From Pseudomonadota bacterium (GTDB taxonomy: Bacteria; Pseudomonadota; Gammaproteobacteria; Burkholderiales; Gallionellaceae), in NCBI GenBank assembly GCA_026399735.1, contig JAPLQK010000110.1, positions 1 through 59,517 of the forward strand: a stretch of 59,517 bases of DNA. The letters run 5' to 3'. The notes below the pieces were generated by a model. It was given only the letters and a program-made list of their open reading frames with translations, searched no databases and was not told the origin of the DNA. Positions 8,642 through 17,367 of the stretch are shown here, in pieces; positions within the stretch are counted from its first letter, which is position 1, and every line of letters begins with the position of its first letter. The translations under genes and the position numbers were made by a program.

Positions 8642-8944
8642 ATGAAAATTGATAAACCCGGTAACGCGCTGCCCGCCGGACTGTTGAATGAAAGCACTGC
8701 GCGCACCACGAACACCAAAACCAGCCCGGCACCACAGCAGTCCAGCACCAGTGTATCGCTGGGCTCGACTGCAACCCAGCTTTCCAAAATGGAAGCCAGC
8801 ATGGCGGGTACGCCTGTTGTTGACGCCAACAAGGTAACCCAGATTAAACAAGCGATCAGTGACGGACGTTTCCAGGTTAATTCCAGCGCGGTGGCTGACG
8901 GTCTGATTCAGTCCGTACGAGATCTCATCCGCAGCCAGGCGTAA
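8642..8944 (+). CDS. flgM: Anti-sigma-28 factor FlgM
   Basis: 100 residues with a Ser/Thr/Pro-rich disordered N-terminal half and a C-terminal sigma-binding region (VDANKVTQIKQAISDGRFQV, then VADGLIQSVRDLI). FlgM binds FliA (SigF/sigma-28, encoded at 11050-11760) and blocks late flagellar transcription until it is exported through the completed hook-basal body. The start ATG follows GAGAGGAC. A sigma-28 promoter lies directly upstream, giving the usual feedback. It is followed three bases after its stop by flgN. Confidence 0.92.
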   Translation: MKIDKPGNALPAGLLNESTARTTNTKTSPAPQQSSTSVSLGSTATQLSKMEASMAGTPVVDANKVTQIKQAISDGRFQVNSSAVADGLIQSVRDLIRSQA

Positions 8945-8947
8945 ACC

Positions 8948-9424
8948 TTGTTACCTATTATCTGCCCGGAATTATTAACTGCCCTGAAAAACGAGCAGAC
9001 GGCAGTACGGGGCTTTGTTGAACTGTTGCAGCAAGAGCAAACACTGCTGATGGAAAACAGCATTGATCAGTTGCCGTTGCTTACCGAAAAAAAATCAGCA
9101 GATGCGCTGCGCCTGAACGAATTGACTGAGATTCGCCGTCAGCTATTGGCTGGATTTGTGGCAGGATCAGACAGTGCCGCTATCCTTATCTGGCTTGAGG
9201 CCAACAACAAAGAATGTTTATCACTTTGGCATGCAATCAGTGACCTGGCAGAACAGGCCAGAGTGCTTAATCACATCAATGGCGAACTGGTACAAATGAA
9301 GTTGCGTCACAATCAGCAGTCACTCACCACACTTACCCGCGCTGTCAGCCAGGCCAATTTATACGGCCCGAACGGACAAACCAGCTTCTCGCCCGGTAGC
9401 GGAAGATCGCTCGGCAACGTCTAA
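8948..9424 (+). CDS. flgN: Flagellar export chaperone FlgN
   Basis: 158 residues, mostly helical, with the FlgN pattern: an N-terminal helix LTALKNEQTAVRGFVELLQQEQ, a middle segment around EKKSADALRLNEL and a C-terminal tail ending in a disordered Gly/Ser region. FlgN is the cytoplasmic chaperone of the hook-filament junction proteins FlgK and FlgL and also affects FlgM translation in enteric bacteria. The best start is TTG at 8948, three bases after flgM; the near-absence of a gap suggests coupled translation. It converges with motD, leaving a 19-base gap without an obvious terminator. Confidence 0.88.
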   Translation: MLPIICPELLTALKNEQTAVRGFVELLQQEQTLLMENSIDQLPLLTEKKSADALRLNELTEIRRQLLAGFVAGSDSAAILIWLEANNKECLSLWHAISDLAEQARVLNHINGELVQMKLRHNQQSLTTLTRAVSQANLYGPNGQTSFSPGSGRSLGNV

Positions 9425-9443
9425 TTAATTGATTTAACTGGAT

Positions 9444-10304
9444 TTATTTCAAAACAGGCACTTTGACCGGCACAGGCACCTTGAGCGGCTCAGGTTTGAC
9501 CGGCTCGGAGACCGGCGCTTCGACAGGCCCGCTGACAGGCAGAGCCGACACATCATCGTTCAATACCGCACGATCGAATTCGGGTGACAGAATCGTAATC
9601 GACACCCGGCGATTTTTGGCTCTGTGCTCCGGGGTATCGTTCGTCATCACAGGCTGATTCGCCGCCATACCCACTGCGGCCAGACGTTTCTCCGGCACCC
9701 CATACGAGACGAGCATTCTGACGACGCTGCTGGCACGCCCGGCAGACAGCTCCCAATTGGATGGAAATTGCGCAGTCTTGATCGGCACATCGTCGGTATG
9801 CCCTTCCACTTCGACCGACTGACTCTCCCGGCTCAACACGATGGCAACTTGTTGCAAGGTTTCCTGTGCGCCGGGTTGCAATTTCTCCTCGCCTTCCCTG
9901 AACAAAGTGCTGGCGCTGATATCCACCACCACACCGCGCCTGGTTTGGTGAACGCCGACCATACCCTGAGCAATCAGCGGCCCCATCACCTGGCGCAGGC
10001 TTTCGTCCACAGCCTTCATTTGTTCCTGCACCCGGCGCTGCTGCTCAACCAGTTCTGCAGCATGCTTATCAACCATAATCTTGTTGCGGCCTTGCACAGA
10101 CTGATTAGCGATTAAGGATGCGTTGGCCGACTGGTCAAATGCAATATTCAACGAATTGCTGAAGGTTTTGTATTTACCTTCATTCACCGAAGAAATGGAA
10201 TACATCACCACAAAAAAGGCAAACAGCAACGTGACAAAGTCAGCGTAAGAGATCAGCCAGCGCTCGTGATTATCATGCTCATCGCGTTTCCGTCGGCGTG
10301 CCAT
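9444..10304 (-). CDS. motD: Flagellar motor stator protein MotD (MotB family)
   Basis: 286 residues. One membrane segment near residues 17-38 (ISYADFVTLLFAFFVVMYS) carries the proton-binding Asp (D22). It is followed by a periplasmic linker and an OmpA-like peptidoglycan-binding domain with VEVEGHTDDVPI and NWELSAGRA...KNRRVSI. The C-terminus is a Pro/Val/Glu-rich tail. Together with MotC upstream it should form a stator unit that couples ion flow to flagellar rotation. The name MotD follows from linkage to motC and fliA, as in Pseudomonas and other proteobacteria where this pair supplements MotAB. It begins five bases after the motC stop. Confidence 0.9.
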   Translation of the reverse strand: MARRRKRDEHDNHERWLISYADFVTLLFAFFVVMYSISSVNEGKYKTFSNSLNIAFDQSANASLIANQSVQGRNKIMVDKHAAELVEQQRRVQEQMKAVDESLRQVMGPLIAQGMVGVHQTRRGVVVDISASTLFREGEEKLQPGAQETLQQVAIVLSRESQSVEVEGHTDDVPIKTAQFPSNWELSAGRASSVVRMLVSYGVPEKRLAAVGMAANQPVMTNDTPEHRAKNRRVSITILSPEFDRAVLNDDVSALPVSGPVEAPVSEPVKPEPLKVPVPVKVPVLK

Positions 10305-10309
10305 ACCCG

Positions 10310-11050
10310 TTAGTCCAGGTAACTTTGCAGTTTAAGCTCGATAAAACGCGGATTTTCACCGTTGGCAATCGCACCCAGACCATCCACGATCATATCGCGC
10401 AGATGCGTCTGTTGCATGATGATGGCTTTGAGTTTGTTCGCAACCGGCAAAAATATGAAGTTTGCAAATGACACGCCATAAATGGTCGCGACAAAAGCGA
10501 CCGCAATCCCGCTGCCGAGTTTGGCAGGCTCGGACAAATTCTGCATCACGTGCATCAAACCCAATACCGCACCGACAATGCCCACCGTGGGCGAATATCC
10601 CGCCGCCGCTTCCCAAACGCGCGCGCCCTGCCAACGCAACTGCTCCCAGGAATGAATATCGATTTCAAGCACTTCCTGTATCTTTTCAGCACTCTGACCA
10701 TCCACCAGCAACTGCATTCCTTTTTGCAGGAATGGATCTTTTATGCCTGGAATTCGTGCTTCAAGGGCCAGTATGCCTTCCTTGCGCGCCAATGTACCCC
10801 ATTCGGTTAACTGTCCGATCAGCGCGGGTCCCGCTGGCTTGGGCGGGATAAACGCCCAGCGCCCCATCTTGAGCGCCGTGATAAAGACTTTAGCCGAACT
10901 TTGCACCATCACTGCGCCCATTGTGCCGCCGAACACAATCAGGAACGCCGTTCCCTGAAATAACACGGACAGATTGCTGCCTTCCAGTATCTGTCCGGTC
11001 ATGACGCCGACCAATGCGACCAGTAAACCGAGTAACGTCAGCTTGTCCAT
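10310..11050 (-). CDS. motC: Flagellar motor stator protein MotC (MotA family)
   Basis: 246 residues with four predicted membrane segments (about 4-20, 29-50, 148-172 and 180-205) and a large cytoplasmic loop between the second and third, as in MotA. The SPTVGIVGAVLGLMHVM stretch at the third segment contains the family's conserved Pro and Gly. It pairs with MotD to form the ion-conducting stator. The start overlaps the fliA stop by one base (TGATG), indicating translational coupling. Confidence 0.9.
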   Translation of the reverse strand: MDKLTLLGLLVALVGVMTGQILEGSNLSVLFQGTAFLIVFGGTMGAVMVQSSAKVFITALKMGRWAFIPPKPAGPALIGQLTEWGTLARKEGILALEARIPGIKDPFLQKGMQLLVDGQSAEKIQEVLEIDIHSWEQLRWQGARVWEAAAGYSPTVGIVGAVLGLMHVMQNLSEPAKLGSGIAVAFVATIYGVSFANFIFLPVANKLKAIIMQQTHLRDMIVDGLGAIANGENPRFIELKLQSYLD

Positions 11051-11760
11051 CAGTAACCCTTCAGCGAACCGCGCAGGCGTGCCACCGCCTGGCTGTGCAG
11101 TTGTGAAATGCGTGACTCGCTGACACCGAACACTTCACCCACCTCACGCAAATTCATCTCCTGTTCGTAAATCATACCCATCAGCATGCGTTCGCGTTCA
11201 GGCAAAATATCGATCGCTCTCACCAGCTCCGCCTTAAAACGTTCGTCCTGCAACAAAGACAACGGATCACTGTCATTGGAAAATTCAAACCGCTCGAAAA
11301 AATCATCGTGATCTTCGTCCTGAAAGTCTTCATAGTAGATCAGTTGCGCACCGCGCGCCTCCTGCAACATCTGCTGATACTCGACGAGCGGCACTTCAAG
11401 TTCAGTTGCAATCTCGGTTTCATTCGGCGCTCTGCCCAGTTTTTGCTGCAATCGACTGACCGCCTGTTCAATTCGCCGCATATCGCGACGCAAACTGCGC
11501 GGCAACCAGTCGGCACTGCGCAACTCGTCCAGCATCGCACCGCGAATGCGTTGGGTTGCATAAGTCTCAAACTGTGCGCCGTGAATTTCATCGTAACGAC
11601 TCGCCGCATCCAGCAATCCCATCATGCCGGCCTGAATAATATCGTCTATTTGCACGCTATAAGGCAACCTGCTCATCATTTGATGAGCAAGCCTTTTGAC
11701 CAGCGGGGCATAATCCCGCAGGCACTGATTTTTATCCTGCAATCCGGCAGCGTTATACAT
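11050..11760 (-). CDS. fliA: Flagellar sigma factor FliA (sigma-28)
   Basis: 236 residues with sigma-70 regions 2, 3 and 4: the region 2 core DDIIQAGMMGLLDAASRYD, region 2.4 ATQRIRGAMLDELRSADWLPRSLR, and a region 4 helix-turn-helix near the C-terminus, LREVGEVFGVSESRISQLHS. It directs RNA polymerase to late flagellar and chemotaxis promoters such as those at 8571 and 44277. FlgM, encoded nearby, is its antagonist. No strong ribosome binding site is visible before the ATG. It follows flhG by 34 bases on the same strand. Confidence 0.93.
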   Translation of the reverse strand: MYNAAGLQDKNQCLRDYAPLVKRLAHQMMSRLPYSVQIDDIIQAGMMGLLDAASRYDEIHGAQFETYATQRIRGAMLDELRSADWLPRSLRRDMRRIEQAVSRLQQKLGRAPNETEIATELEVPLVEYQQMLQEARGAQLIYYEDFQDEDHDDFFERFEFSNDSDPLSLLQDERFKAELVRAIDILPERERMLMGMIYEQEMNLREVGEVFGVSESRISQLHSQAVARLRGSLKGY

Positions 11761-11794
11761 AGGCTATTAATTGCAAATTATTAATTGATAACGA

Positions 11795-12724
11795 TCAATT
11801 GTGCATTGATTCAAACGCCATTTTATGTTGTCGCACCAACTGTGCAATCAGGTTTTTCATAATCTGCGCAATCCCGCCTTCCATTTCGTCCTGCTGCATG
11901 GTCCTTTGCAACGCGCTTTGCGCCAATACCATACAGGACTTGGCTGAATTGGAAGCAGGATAGGCTTCCACCACGGATCGACCCAATTGCGTCGCCCGTT
12001 TCAACCTGTCATCCAACGGAATACAACCCAGATATTCGAGACGTGCGGCAAGTTTACTCCTCGCCACTTTTTCCATATTCCCAAATGCCAGCCTGGCCAC
12101 CTGTTCATTTGCCACTTTATTCACCACGATTTCAAATCTCAGGCGCGCATTCTCCAGCGCCAGGCGTTTAATCAGTGCGTAACTTTCAGTAATGCCGCTG
12201 GGCGTTGCCTCCATCACCACCACCAGCCTGACCCCTGCGGCCAGACTGGTGGATACAGCCGCCGCCCCTGTCAGCATCGCAGCGTCCACCAGCATCACAT
12301 CCACACCGGCACTCACCCCGGACAACACTTTCTCCAGGTTATGTTGCTCAGGCTGATTCAGGTTTTCCAAAGCGCGCATCAAACGCGCCACAGGCAGAAT
12401 CGCGTACCCCTTGCCGGACAACAGCGCATCCTGAAGCTGACATCTGCCTTGCACGACGTCCAGCAAATCATGCCGCGCAAACAACCCCAGACTATCCGTT
12501 AAGTTATGCGGCGCAGGATTTTCATCCAACACCAGCACATCGCGTCCGGCGCCTGCCAGAGCAGCGGCCAGATTGAGCGTCACGCCGGTGCGTCCCACTC
12601 CCTGCTTACCCGCCACCAGCGTAATGACCTGAGTTTGATTGCTCACCAGCATGCGGCGCAAGCCTTCAGCCTGATCGTCCGCACCCAAACGCTGCGGCGA
12701 AGTCTGAGATAGCGCGGCCATCAT
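11795..12724 (-). CDS. flhG: Flagellar number regulator FlhG/FleN (MinD-like ATPase)
   Basis: 309 residues from the chosen start. It has the DQAEGLRRML activation-helix motif seen at the N-terminus of FlhG, followed by a deviant Walker A region GKQGVGRTGVTLNL in which the usual second lysine is Arg (R45). Further MinD-like segments are VLVLDENPAP and VDVMLVDAAM. FlhG controls flagellar number and acts on FlhF. I chose the ATG at 12722-12724 because GAGGA lies just upstream and the DQAEGLR helix then sits near residue 17, as in relatives. In-frame starts at 12778 or 12802 would overlap flhF. The Lys-to-Arg change may reduce ATP turnover. Confidence 0.85.
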   Translation of the reverse strand: MMAALSQTSPQRLGADDQAEGLRRMLVSNQTQVITLVAGKQGVGRTGVTLNLAAALAGAGRDVLVLDENPAPHNLTDSLGLFARHDLLDVVQGRCQLQDALLSGKGYAILPVARLMRALENLNQPEQHNLEKVLSGVSAGVDVMLVDAAMLTGAAAVSTSLAAGVRLVVVMEATPSGITESYALIKRLALENARLRFEIVVNKVANEQVARLAFGNMEKVARSKLAARLEYLGCIPLDDRLKRATQLGRSVVEAYPASNSAKSCMVLAQSALQRTMQQDEMEGGIAQIMKNLIAQLVRQHKMAFESMHN

Positions 12725-12767
12725 TTCTTCCTCAAAGAACAGCTCGTTGGCAGATAAATCTTCAACA

Positions 12768-13982
12768 TCAAAGCGCATAAGCCGGCTCAGCCTGCACCGC
12801 ACCCGCCATTATCATCGGAAATTCCAAAGCACCCAGCGTATAAGGCGTTTTTTCTTCTGCGGGTTTAAATGCGCGGTGCAACAATATATCGATATTGACC
12901 AGATGCAAGTCCTCCGGCACGCGCTGTCCATTCGCCATAAAGTGCATCTCCAGACGATGACGCACCACGACATCCAGTACCGCACCCAGATTAGCCGCTT
13001 CATCCAGCTTGGTCGCAATGCAGCCGATTACCTTGTTGCTGTGGTACATGCGCACCACATCTTCGAGCGTATCACCGCCGCTGGTAGAGTTCAACAGCAG
13101 CAGGCGCTGCACACCGGCCGCATCGAACATGGCACTTTGCTCGGCAACCCGTTCATCGCGCTGCCCCATCCCCACCGTATCGATCAACACCAGATGTTTA
13201 TGACGCAGCGCAGCAAGCGTCCTGCGCAAGTCGTCAGCGCCCTTCACTGCATACACCGTCACGCCCAGAATCTTGCCGTAAATTTTGAGTTGTTCATAGG
13301 CACCAATCCGGTAGCTGTCTGTCGTGAGCAACGCCACTTTATCCGCACCATAACGCACCACGGCGCGTGCCGCCAGCTTCGCGGTTGTGGTCGTTTTTCC
13401 GACGCCGGTAGGCCCGATCAGCGCATACACGCCGCCTTTAACCACGATATCATCGTCAGCCCCGACCACACGCACATTGCGTTTCAATACATTTTTAATC
13501 CAGGATTCGCCCTTCTCGTTCCCGGCGGGCATTTTGTCCAGCAATTGACGGGCCAGCAGCGTACTGAAACCTGCGTTGAGCATTTTGCGCAACAAACCGG
13601 CACGCTGCGGGTCGCGCTGTTGCACATTATTCCATGACAAGGTTTCAATCTGCTTCTGCAACATACTGTGCATGGATTTGATTTCACCCAGAATCGCAGC
13701 CTCTCCGGCCGGCGTAGTCATCACAGGGGGCGGGATTCGCGCTTCAGCCACAGGTGTACGCACGGCCTCAGGCTTTGCCGTATAGACGGATTCGGGTATC
13801 GCGGGGTGTTTCAAAGCCGGCACAGCGGACAGTCGCACCATTTCATCATTCGCCATCGCGTGAATTTCAACGCCCTGTTCGGTTTTGCGATTCGACAGAA
13901 TGACGGCCTCTTCGCCCAATTCACTGCGTATCTCTTTTAAAGCCTCACGTGCTGTCGGGGCGGTGAATTTTCTGATTTTCAT
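12768..13982 (-). CDS. flhF: Flagellar placement GTPase FlhF
   Basis: 404 residues. A short N-terminal basic domain (MKIRKFTAPTAREALKEIRS) is followed by a Pro-rich linker and an SRP-type GTPase domain with P-loop GPTGVGKTTTTAKLAAR (190-206), LLTTDSYRIGAYEQL, VLIDTVGMGQRD and ATKLDEAANLGAVLD. FlhF is a signal-recognition-particle paralogue that marks the pole or site where the first flagellar components assemble; FlhG stimulates its GTPase activity. The ATG overlaps the flhA stop by four bases (ATGA), so flhA and flhF are translationally coupled. Confidence 0.93.
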   Translation of the reverse strand: MKIRKFTAPTAREALKEIRSELGEEAVILSNRKTEQGVEIHAMANDEMVRLSAVPALKHPAIPESVYTAKPEAVRTPVAEARIPPPVMTTPAGEAAILGEIKSMHSMLQKQIETLSWNNVQQRDPQRAGLLRKMLNAGFSTLLARQLLDKMPAGNEKGESWIKNVLKRNVRVVGADDDIVVKGGVYALIGPTGVGKTTTTAKLAARAVVRYGADKVALLTTDSYRIGAYEQLKIYGKILGVTVYAVKGADDLRRTLAALRHKHLVLIDTVGMGQRDERVAEQSAMFDAAGVQRLLLLNSTSGGDTLEDVVRMYHSNKVIGCIATKLDEAANLGAVLDVVVRHRLEMHFMANGQRVPEDLHLVNIDILLHRAFKPAEEKTPYTLGALEFPMIMAGAVQAEPAYAL

Positions 13983-16066
13983 GCGTTTCCTCCTACCAGT
14001 GCCGTCACACGGATGGTCTTAAAGTCCGGTACTTCATCATGCGAAATAACTCTTAAATTGGGTACTGTGCGCTTTAAAAAACGCGCCAGCAAATCGCGCA
14101 ATTGCGCGGGAACCAGCATCACGGTCGGCAGCCCCATTTGTTCCTGCCGCTGCACGGCCGCGCGCGATTCATTCAGCACGGTATCGGCCAGGCCCGGTTC
14201 TATGCCCATGCCGTTCTGACTCGCCTGCATCGCCTGCATCAATACATGTTCCAGCTCTTTATCCATGCCGATCACCTGCAATTCCTGGGTTGCAGGATAA
14301 AACTGCTGCACGATGGCAGGACCCAGCGCAACTCTCACCAGCACCGTCAGCTGAAAAGGATCCTGCGTTCTTTGTGCATTATCGGCCAGCGTTTCAACTA
14401 TGGTGCGCATGTCGCGAATGTGCATCCCTTCATCCAGCAGATTTTGCAACACCTTCTGCACGGTGCCCAGCGGCAAGGTCTTGGGTACCAGATCCTCCAC
14501 CAGCTTGGGTGCGAACTTACCCAGATGATCGAGCAGCTGCTGCACTTCCTGGCGTCCCAGCAACTCGGCAGATCGGGTGCTGAGCAAATTGCTCAGGTGC
14601 GTTGCCACCACCGTTCCCGGATCGACGACGGTATAACCCATGATCTGTGCCTGATCGCGCAGCGCAACATCGATCCACACGGCAGGCAGGCCAAAAGCGG
14701 GGTCTTTTGTCGGCGTGCCGATCAGGTCCCCGGTCACACTACCCGGATTGATCGCAAGCAGTTGCTGCGGATAAGCCTCGCCGCTGCCGATTTCCACGCC
14801 TTTTAGCGTAATGCGGTAGGCATTCGGGCGCAGATCGAGATTGTCACGGATATGTACCGAAGGCGGCAAAAAGCCGATATCCTGAGTAAATTTTTTACGT
14901 ATCCCCTTGATTCTACGCAATAAATCACCATCCTGCGCCTTATCCACCAGTGTAATCAGACGATAACCCACTTCCAGCCCCAGCACATCGACCTGCGCAA
15001 CATCTTCCCAGCTCGCATCTGCAGCTTCCGCAATAATCGGCGTTGCAGCCACCTCGGTTTTTTCCTGCTCTGCAGCTTGCACTGTTTTTTGCGACAAGTG
15101 ATACGCCAGCCAGATCATGCCGCCCGCCAGCAGCAAAAATGAAAAATGCGGCATACCGGGGATCATGCCCATCATGCCGATAATCGCAGCGGTCAACATG
15201 ATGATCTGCGGCTGTTTGAACAACTGCCCCATCATTTGCTCGCCGATATTCTCATCTGTGGAGACCCGACTCACCACCACACCGGCTGCGGTCGAAATCA
15301 CCAGCGCCGGGATCTGCGCCACCAGACCGTCACCGATCGCCAGCAAGGTGTAATTCTTGGCGGCCATTGCGATATCCATATTGTGTTGCAACACGCCCAC
15401 AATCAGCCCGCCGATCAGATTGATGAACAGAATCAGTATGCCGGCGACCGCGTCCCCGCGCACGAACTTGGAGGCACCATCCATCGCACCGTAAAAGTCC
15501 GCCTCCTGGCCGATTTCGGCACGCCGTTTGCGCGCCACATCTTCACCGATCAAACCTGCATTCAGATCGGCATCGATCGCCATTTGCTTACCGGGCATTG
15601 CATCCAGCGTGAAGCGTGCGCCGACTTCGGCGATACGTCCGGCACCCTTGGTGATGACCATAAAGTTGATGACCACCAAAATCGCAAACACCACGATACC
15701 CACGGCGTAATTGCCGCCGACCAGAAAGTGGCCGAATGACTCGATCACCTTACCCGCCGCATCAGGACCGGTATGACCTTCCAGCAACACAACGCGGGTT
15801 GAGGCCACGTTGAGCGACAGACGCAGCAAGGTGGTGATCAGCAAAATAGTCGGGAAGGACAGAAAATCCAGCGCCTTGGTGGTATTCATGCTGATCAGCA
15901 GCACCATTACGGCTACGGCAATGTTGAAGGTAAAGAGAATATCCAGCAACATCGGCGGCAGCGGCAGCACCATCATCGCCAGAATCATCACGATCAGGAT
16001 CGGGCCTGCCAGAGAACGCAGCTTCACGCTCTCTTTAAGAAAATTCATGACAGCGTTCATGTTCAT
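13979..16066 (-). CDS. flhA: Flagellar export gate protein FlhA
   Basis: 695 residues, normal length for the family. The N-terminal ~330 residues contain about eight membrane segments and the conserved FHIPEP-type cytoplasmic loop (ARFTLDAMPGKQMAIDADLNAG). The C-terminal cytosolic domain binds export chaperones, including FlgN-substrate complexes. FlhA is the main ion-conducting component of the flagellar type III export gate. Both ends overlap neighbours by four bases (flhB stop / flhA start, and flhA stop / flhF start), so flhB-flhA-flhF form a coupled unit. Confidence 0.95.
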   Translation of the reverse strand: MNMNAVMNFLKESVKLRSLAGPILIVMILAMMVLPLPPMLLDILFTFNIAVAVMVLLISMNTTKALDFLSFPTILLITTLLRLSLNVASTRVVLLEGHTGPDAAGKVIESFGHFLVGGNYAVGIVVFAILVVINFMVITKGAGRIAEVGARFTLDAMPGKQMAIDADLNAGLIGEDVARKRRAEIGQEADFYGAMDGASKFVRGDAVAGILILFINLIGGLIVGVLQHNMDIAMAAKNYTLLAIGDGLVAQIPALVISTAAGVVVSRVSTDENIGEQMMGQLFKQPQIIMLTAAIIGMMGMIPGMPHFSFLLLAGGMIWLAYHLSQKTVQAAEQEKTEVAATPIIAEAADASWEDVAQVDVLGLEVGYRLITLVDKAQDGDLLRRIKGIRKKFTQDIGFLPPSVHIRDNLDLRPNAYRITLKGVEIGSGEAYPQQLLAINPGSVTGDLIGTPTKDPAFGLPAVWIDVALRDQAQIMGYTVVDPGTVVATHLSNLLSTRSAELLGRQEVQQLLDHLGKFAPKLVEDLVPKTLPLGTVQKVLQNLLDEGMHIRDMRTIVETLADNAQRTQDPFQLTVLVRVALGPAIVQQFYPATQELQVIGMDKELEHVLMQAMQASQNGMGIEPGLADTVLNESRAAVQRQEQMGLPTVMLVPAQLRDLLARFLKRTVPNLRVISHDEVPDFKTIRVTALVGGNA

Positions 16067-17202
16067 GCAGCAACCCCGGGATCAAGCTCGGCCGGCACAG
16101 GCAAATTACCGGGCGCATCGGGGCGGGAGCCGCCTTCTGTTTTGTAGCGTTTCAACTGATAAACGTAGGCCAGCACTTCGGCGACCGCCGTGTACAGGGC
16201 TTCAGGGATAGAGTCACCGATCTCGGTATGCTTGTGCAACGCACGTGCCAGCGGTGGCGCTTCAAGTATCGGCACATGATTTTCAATTGCGATTTCTCGT
16301 ATGCGTTGCGCGATCAGGTGAGAGCCCTTGGCCACCACGGTCGGCGCACTCATCCCCTTGTCGCTGTATTTGAGCGCCACCGAGTAATGCGTAGGATTGG
16401 TCACCACCACATCGGCGGTCGGAATCGCACTCATCATACGACGCCGTGCCGCTTCACGCTGCATGCTGCGTATGCGCCCCTTGACCTCGGGGTTACCATC
16501 GGTTTCCTTGGATTCCTGACGCACCTCTTCCTTGGTCATCATCAGTTTCTTGTTGTGATCCCAAAGTTGAAACGGCACGTCTACCATCACGATCAGCAAC
16601 ATCGCGCCGACAATCGCCATGAAGCTGCCCGCTACCAGATAGCCCATCTGGGAGATCGCCGTTGTAGTTGAGAGTGTCGCCAGTTGCAGCACATCATCGC
16701 GATGGTGCCAGATCACCCAGGTTGCGATTCCGCCTACCAGCGTTGCCTTGCCCATCGCCTTGGCCAGTTCCACCAGGGCATGGGTAGAAAACATGCGCGC
16801 AATGCCAGCCATGGGGTTCATACGGGAAAACTGTGGTGTTAACGCATCGGTACTGAACAGCCACCCGTTCAGAATCAGCGGCGAACCCAAAGCCGCCAGA
16901 AACAGCATCGCCAGCACAGGCGCAAAGGTGATCAGCATATCCGCAGACAGATCATACAGATGATGGATCAGTAATTCTGGTTTAAAAACAAGGTCTTGAC
17001 TAATCGTCATACCATCGTGCAACAGCTTCACCATATGCGAACTGAGCGAGGCGCCCATGAACCAGAGCGTACCGCCACCTGCCAGCAATATGGAAAAAGT
17101 GGACAACTCATGCGAGCGCGCGACCTGACCCTTTTCTTTCGCCTGGTCAAGTCGCCGCTGTGAGGGTTGTTCTGTTTTTTCTAGATCGCTGTCTTCTGCC
17201 AT
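16063..17202 (-). CDS. flhB: Flagellar export specificity switch FlhB
   Basis: 379 residues with four membrane segments in the first ~210 residues and a cytoplasmic domain containing the autocleavage motif NPTH (269-272, in VVTNPTHYSVALKY). Self-cleavage between Asn and Pro switches the export apparatus from rod-hook to filament substrates. The N-terminus DSDLEKTEQPSQRRLDQAKEKGQ is typical. A C-terminal Pro-rich tail extends beyond the enteric core. It is the first gene of the coupled flhB-flhA-flhF set and is separated from the upstream diguanylate cyclase by 165 bases holding a possible promoter. Confidence 0.95.
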   Translation of the reverse strand: MAEDSDLEKTEQPSQRRLDQAKEKGQVARSHELSTFSILLAGGGTLWFMGASLSSHMVKLLHDGMTISQDLVFKPELLIHHLYDLSADMLITFAPVLAMLFLAALGSPLILNGWLFSTDALTPQFSRMNPMAGIARMFSTHALVELAKAMGKATLVGGIATWVIWHHRDDVLQLATLSTTTAISQMGYLVAGSFMAIVGAMLLIVMVDVPFQLWDHNKKLMMTKEEVRQESKETDGNPEVKGRIRSMQREAARRRMMSAIPTADVVVTNPTHYSVALKYSDKGMSAPTVVAKGSHLIAQRIREIAIENHVPILEAPPLARALHKHTEIGDSIPEALYTAVAEVLAYVYQLKRYKTEGGSRPDAPGNLPVPAELDPGVAA

Positions 17203-17225
17203 GATGGGCTCCGCTGATAATGCGG

Positions 17226-17231
17226 ATTATA
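17226..17231 (-). promoter_or_regulatory. Possible -10 box upstream of flhB
   Basis: Read on the minus strand, an exact TATAAT lies 24 bases before the flhB ATG, centred in the inverted repeat ATGCG-TATAATC-CGCAT (17220-17236). No strong -35 hexamer is visible at 16-18 bases. It may mark a secondary promoter for flhB-flhA-flhF with an overlapping operator. Confidence 0.35.
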
Positions 17232-17367
17232 CGCATTAAAGCCGAATTCAATCAGAAGAATAACGAGGGAATTAGCTTGCTTTTCAATACGTTCAAGGCA
17301 AGACGTAAAGTAAATACACAAGTTGATCCGGATAAATTCCGGCCTGCAGACCGGCGTTCAGGTCAAA

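Noticed and set aside
12725-12802. Longer flhG start inside flhF
   Set aside because: It would overlap flhF by 35 bases with no ribosome binding site; the ATG at 12722-12724 has GAGGA upstream and places the activation helix correctly.
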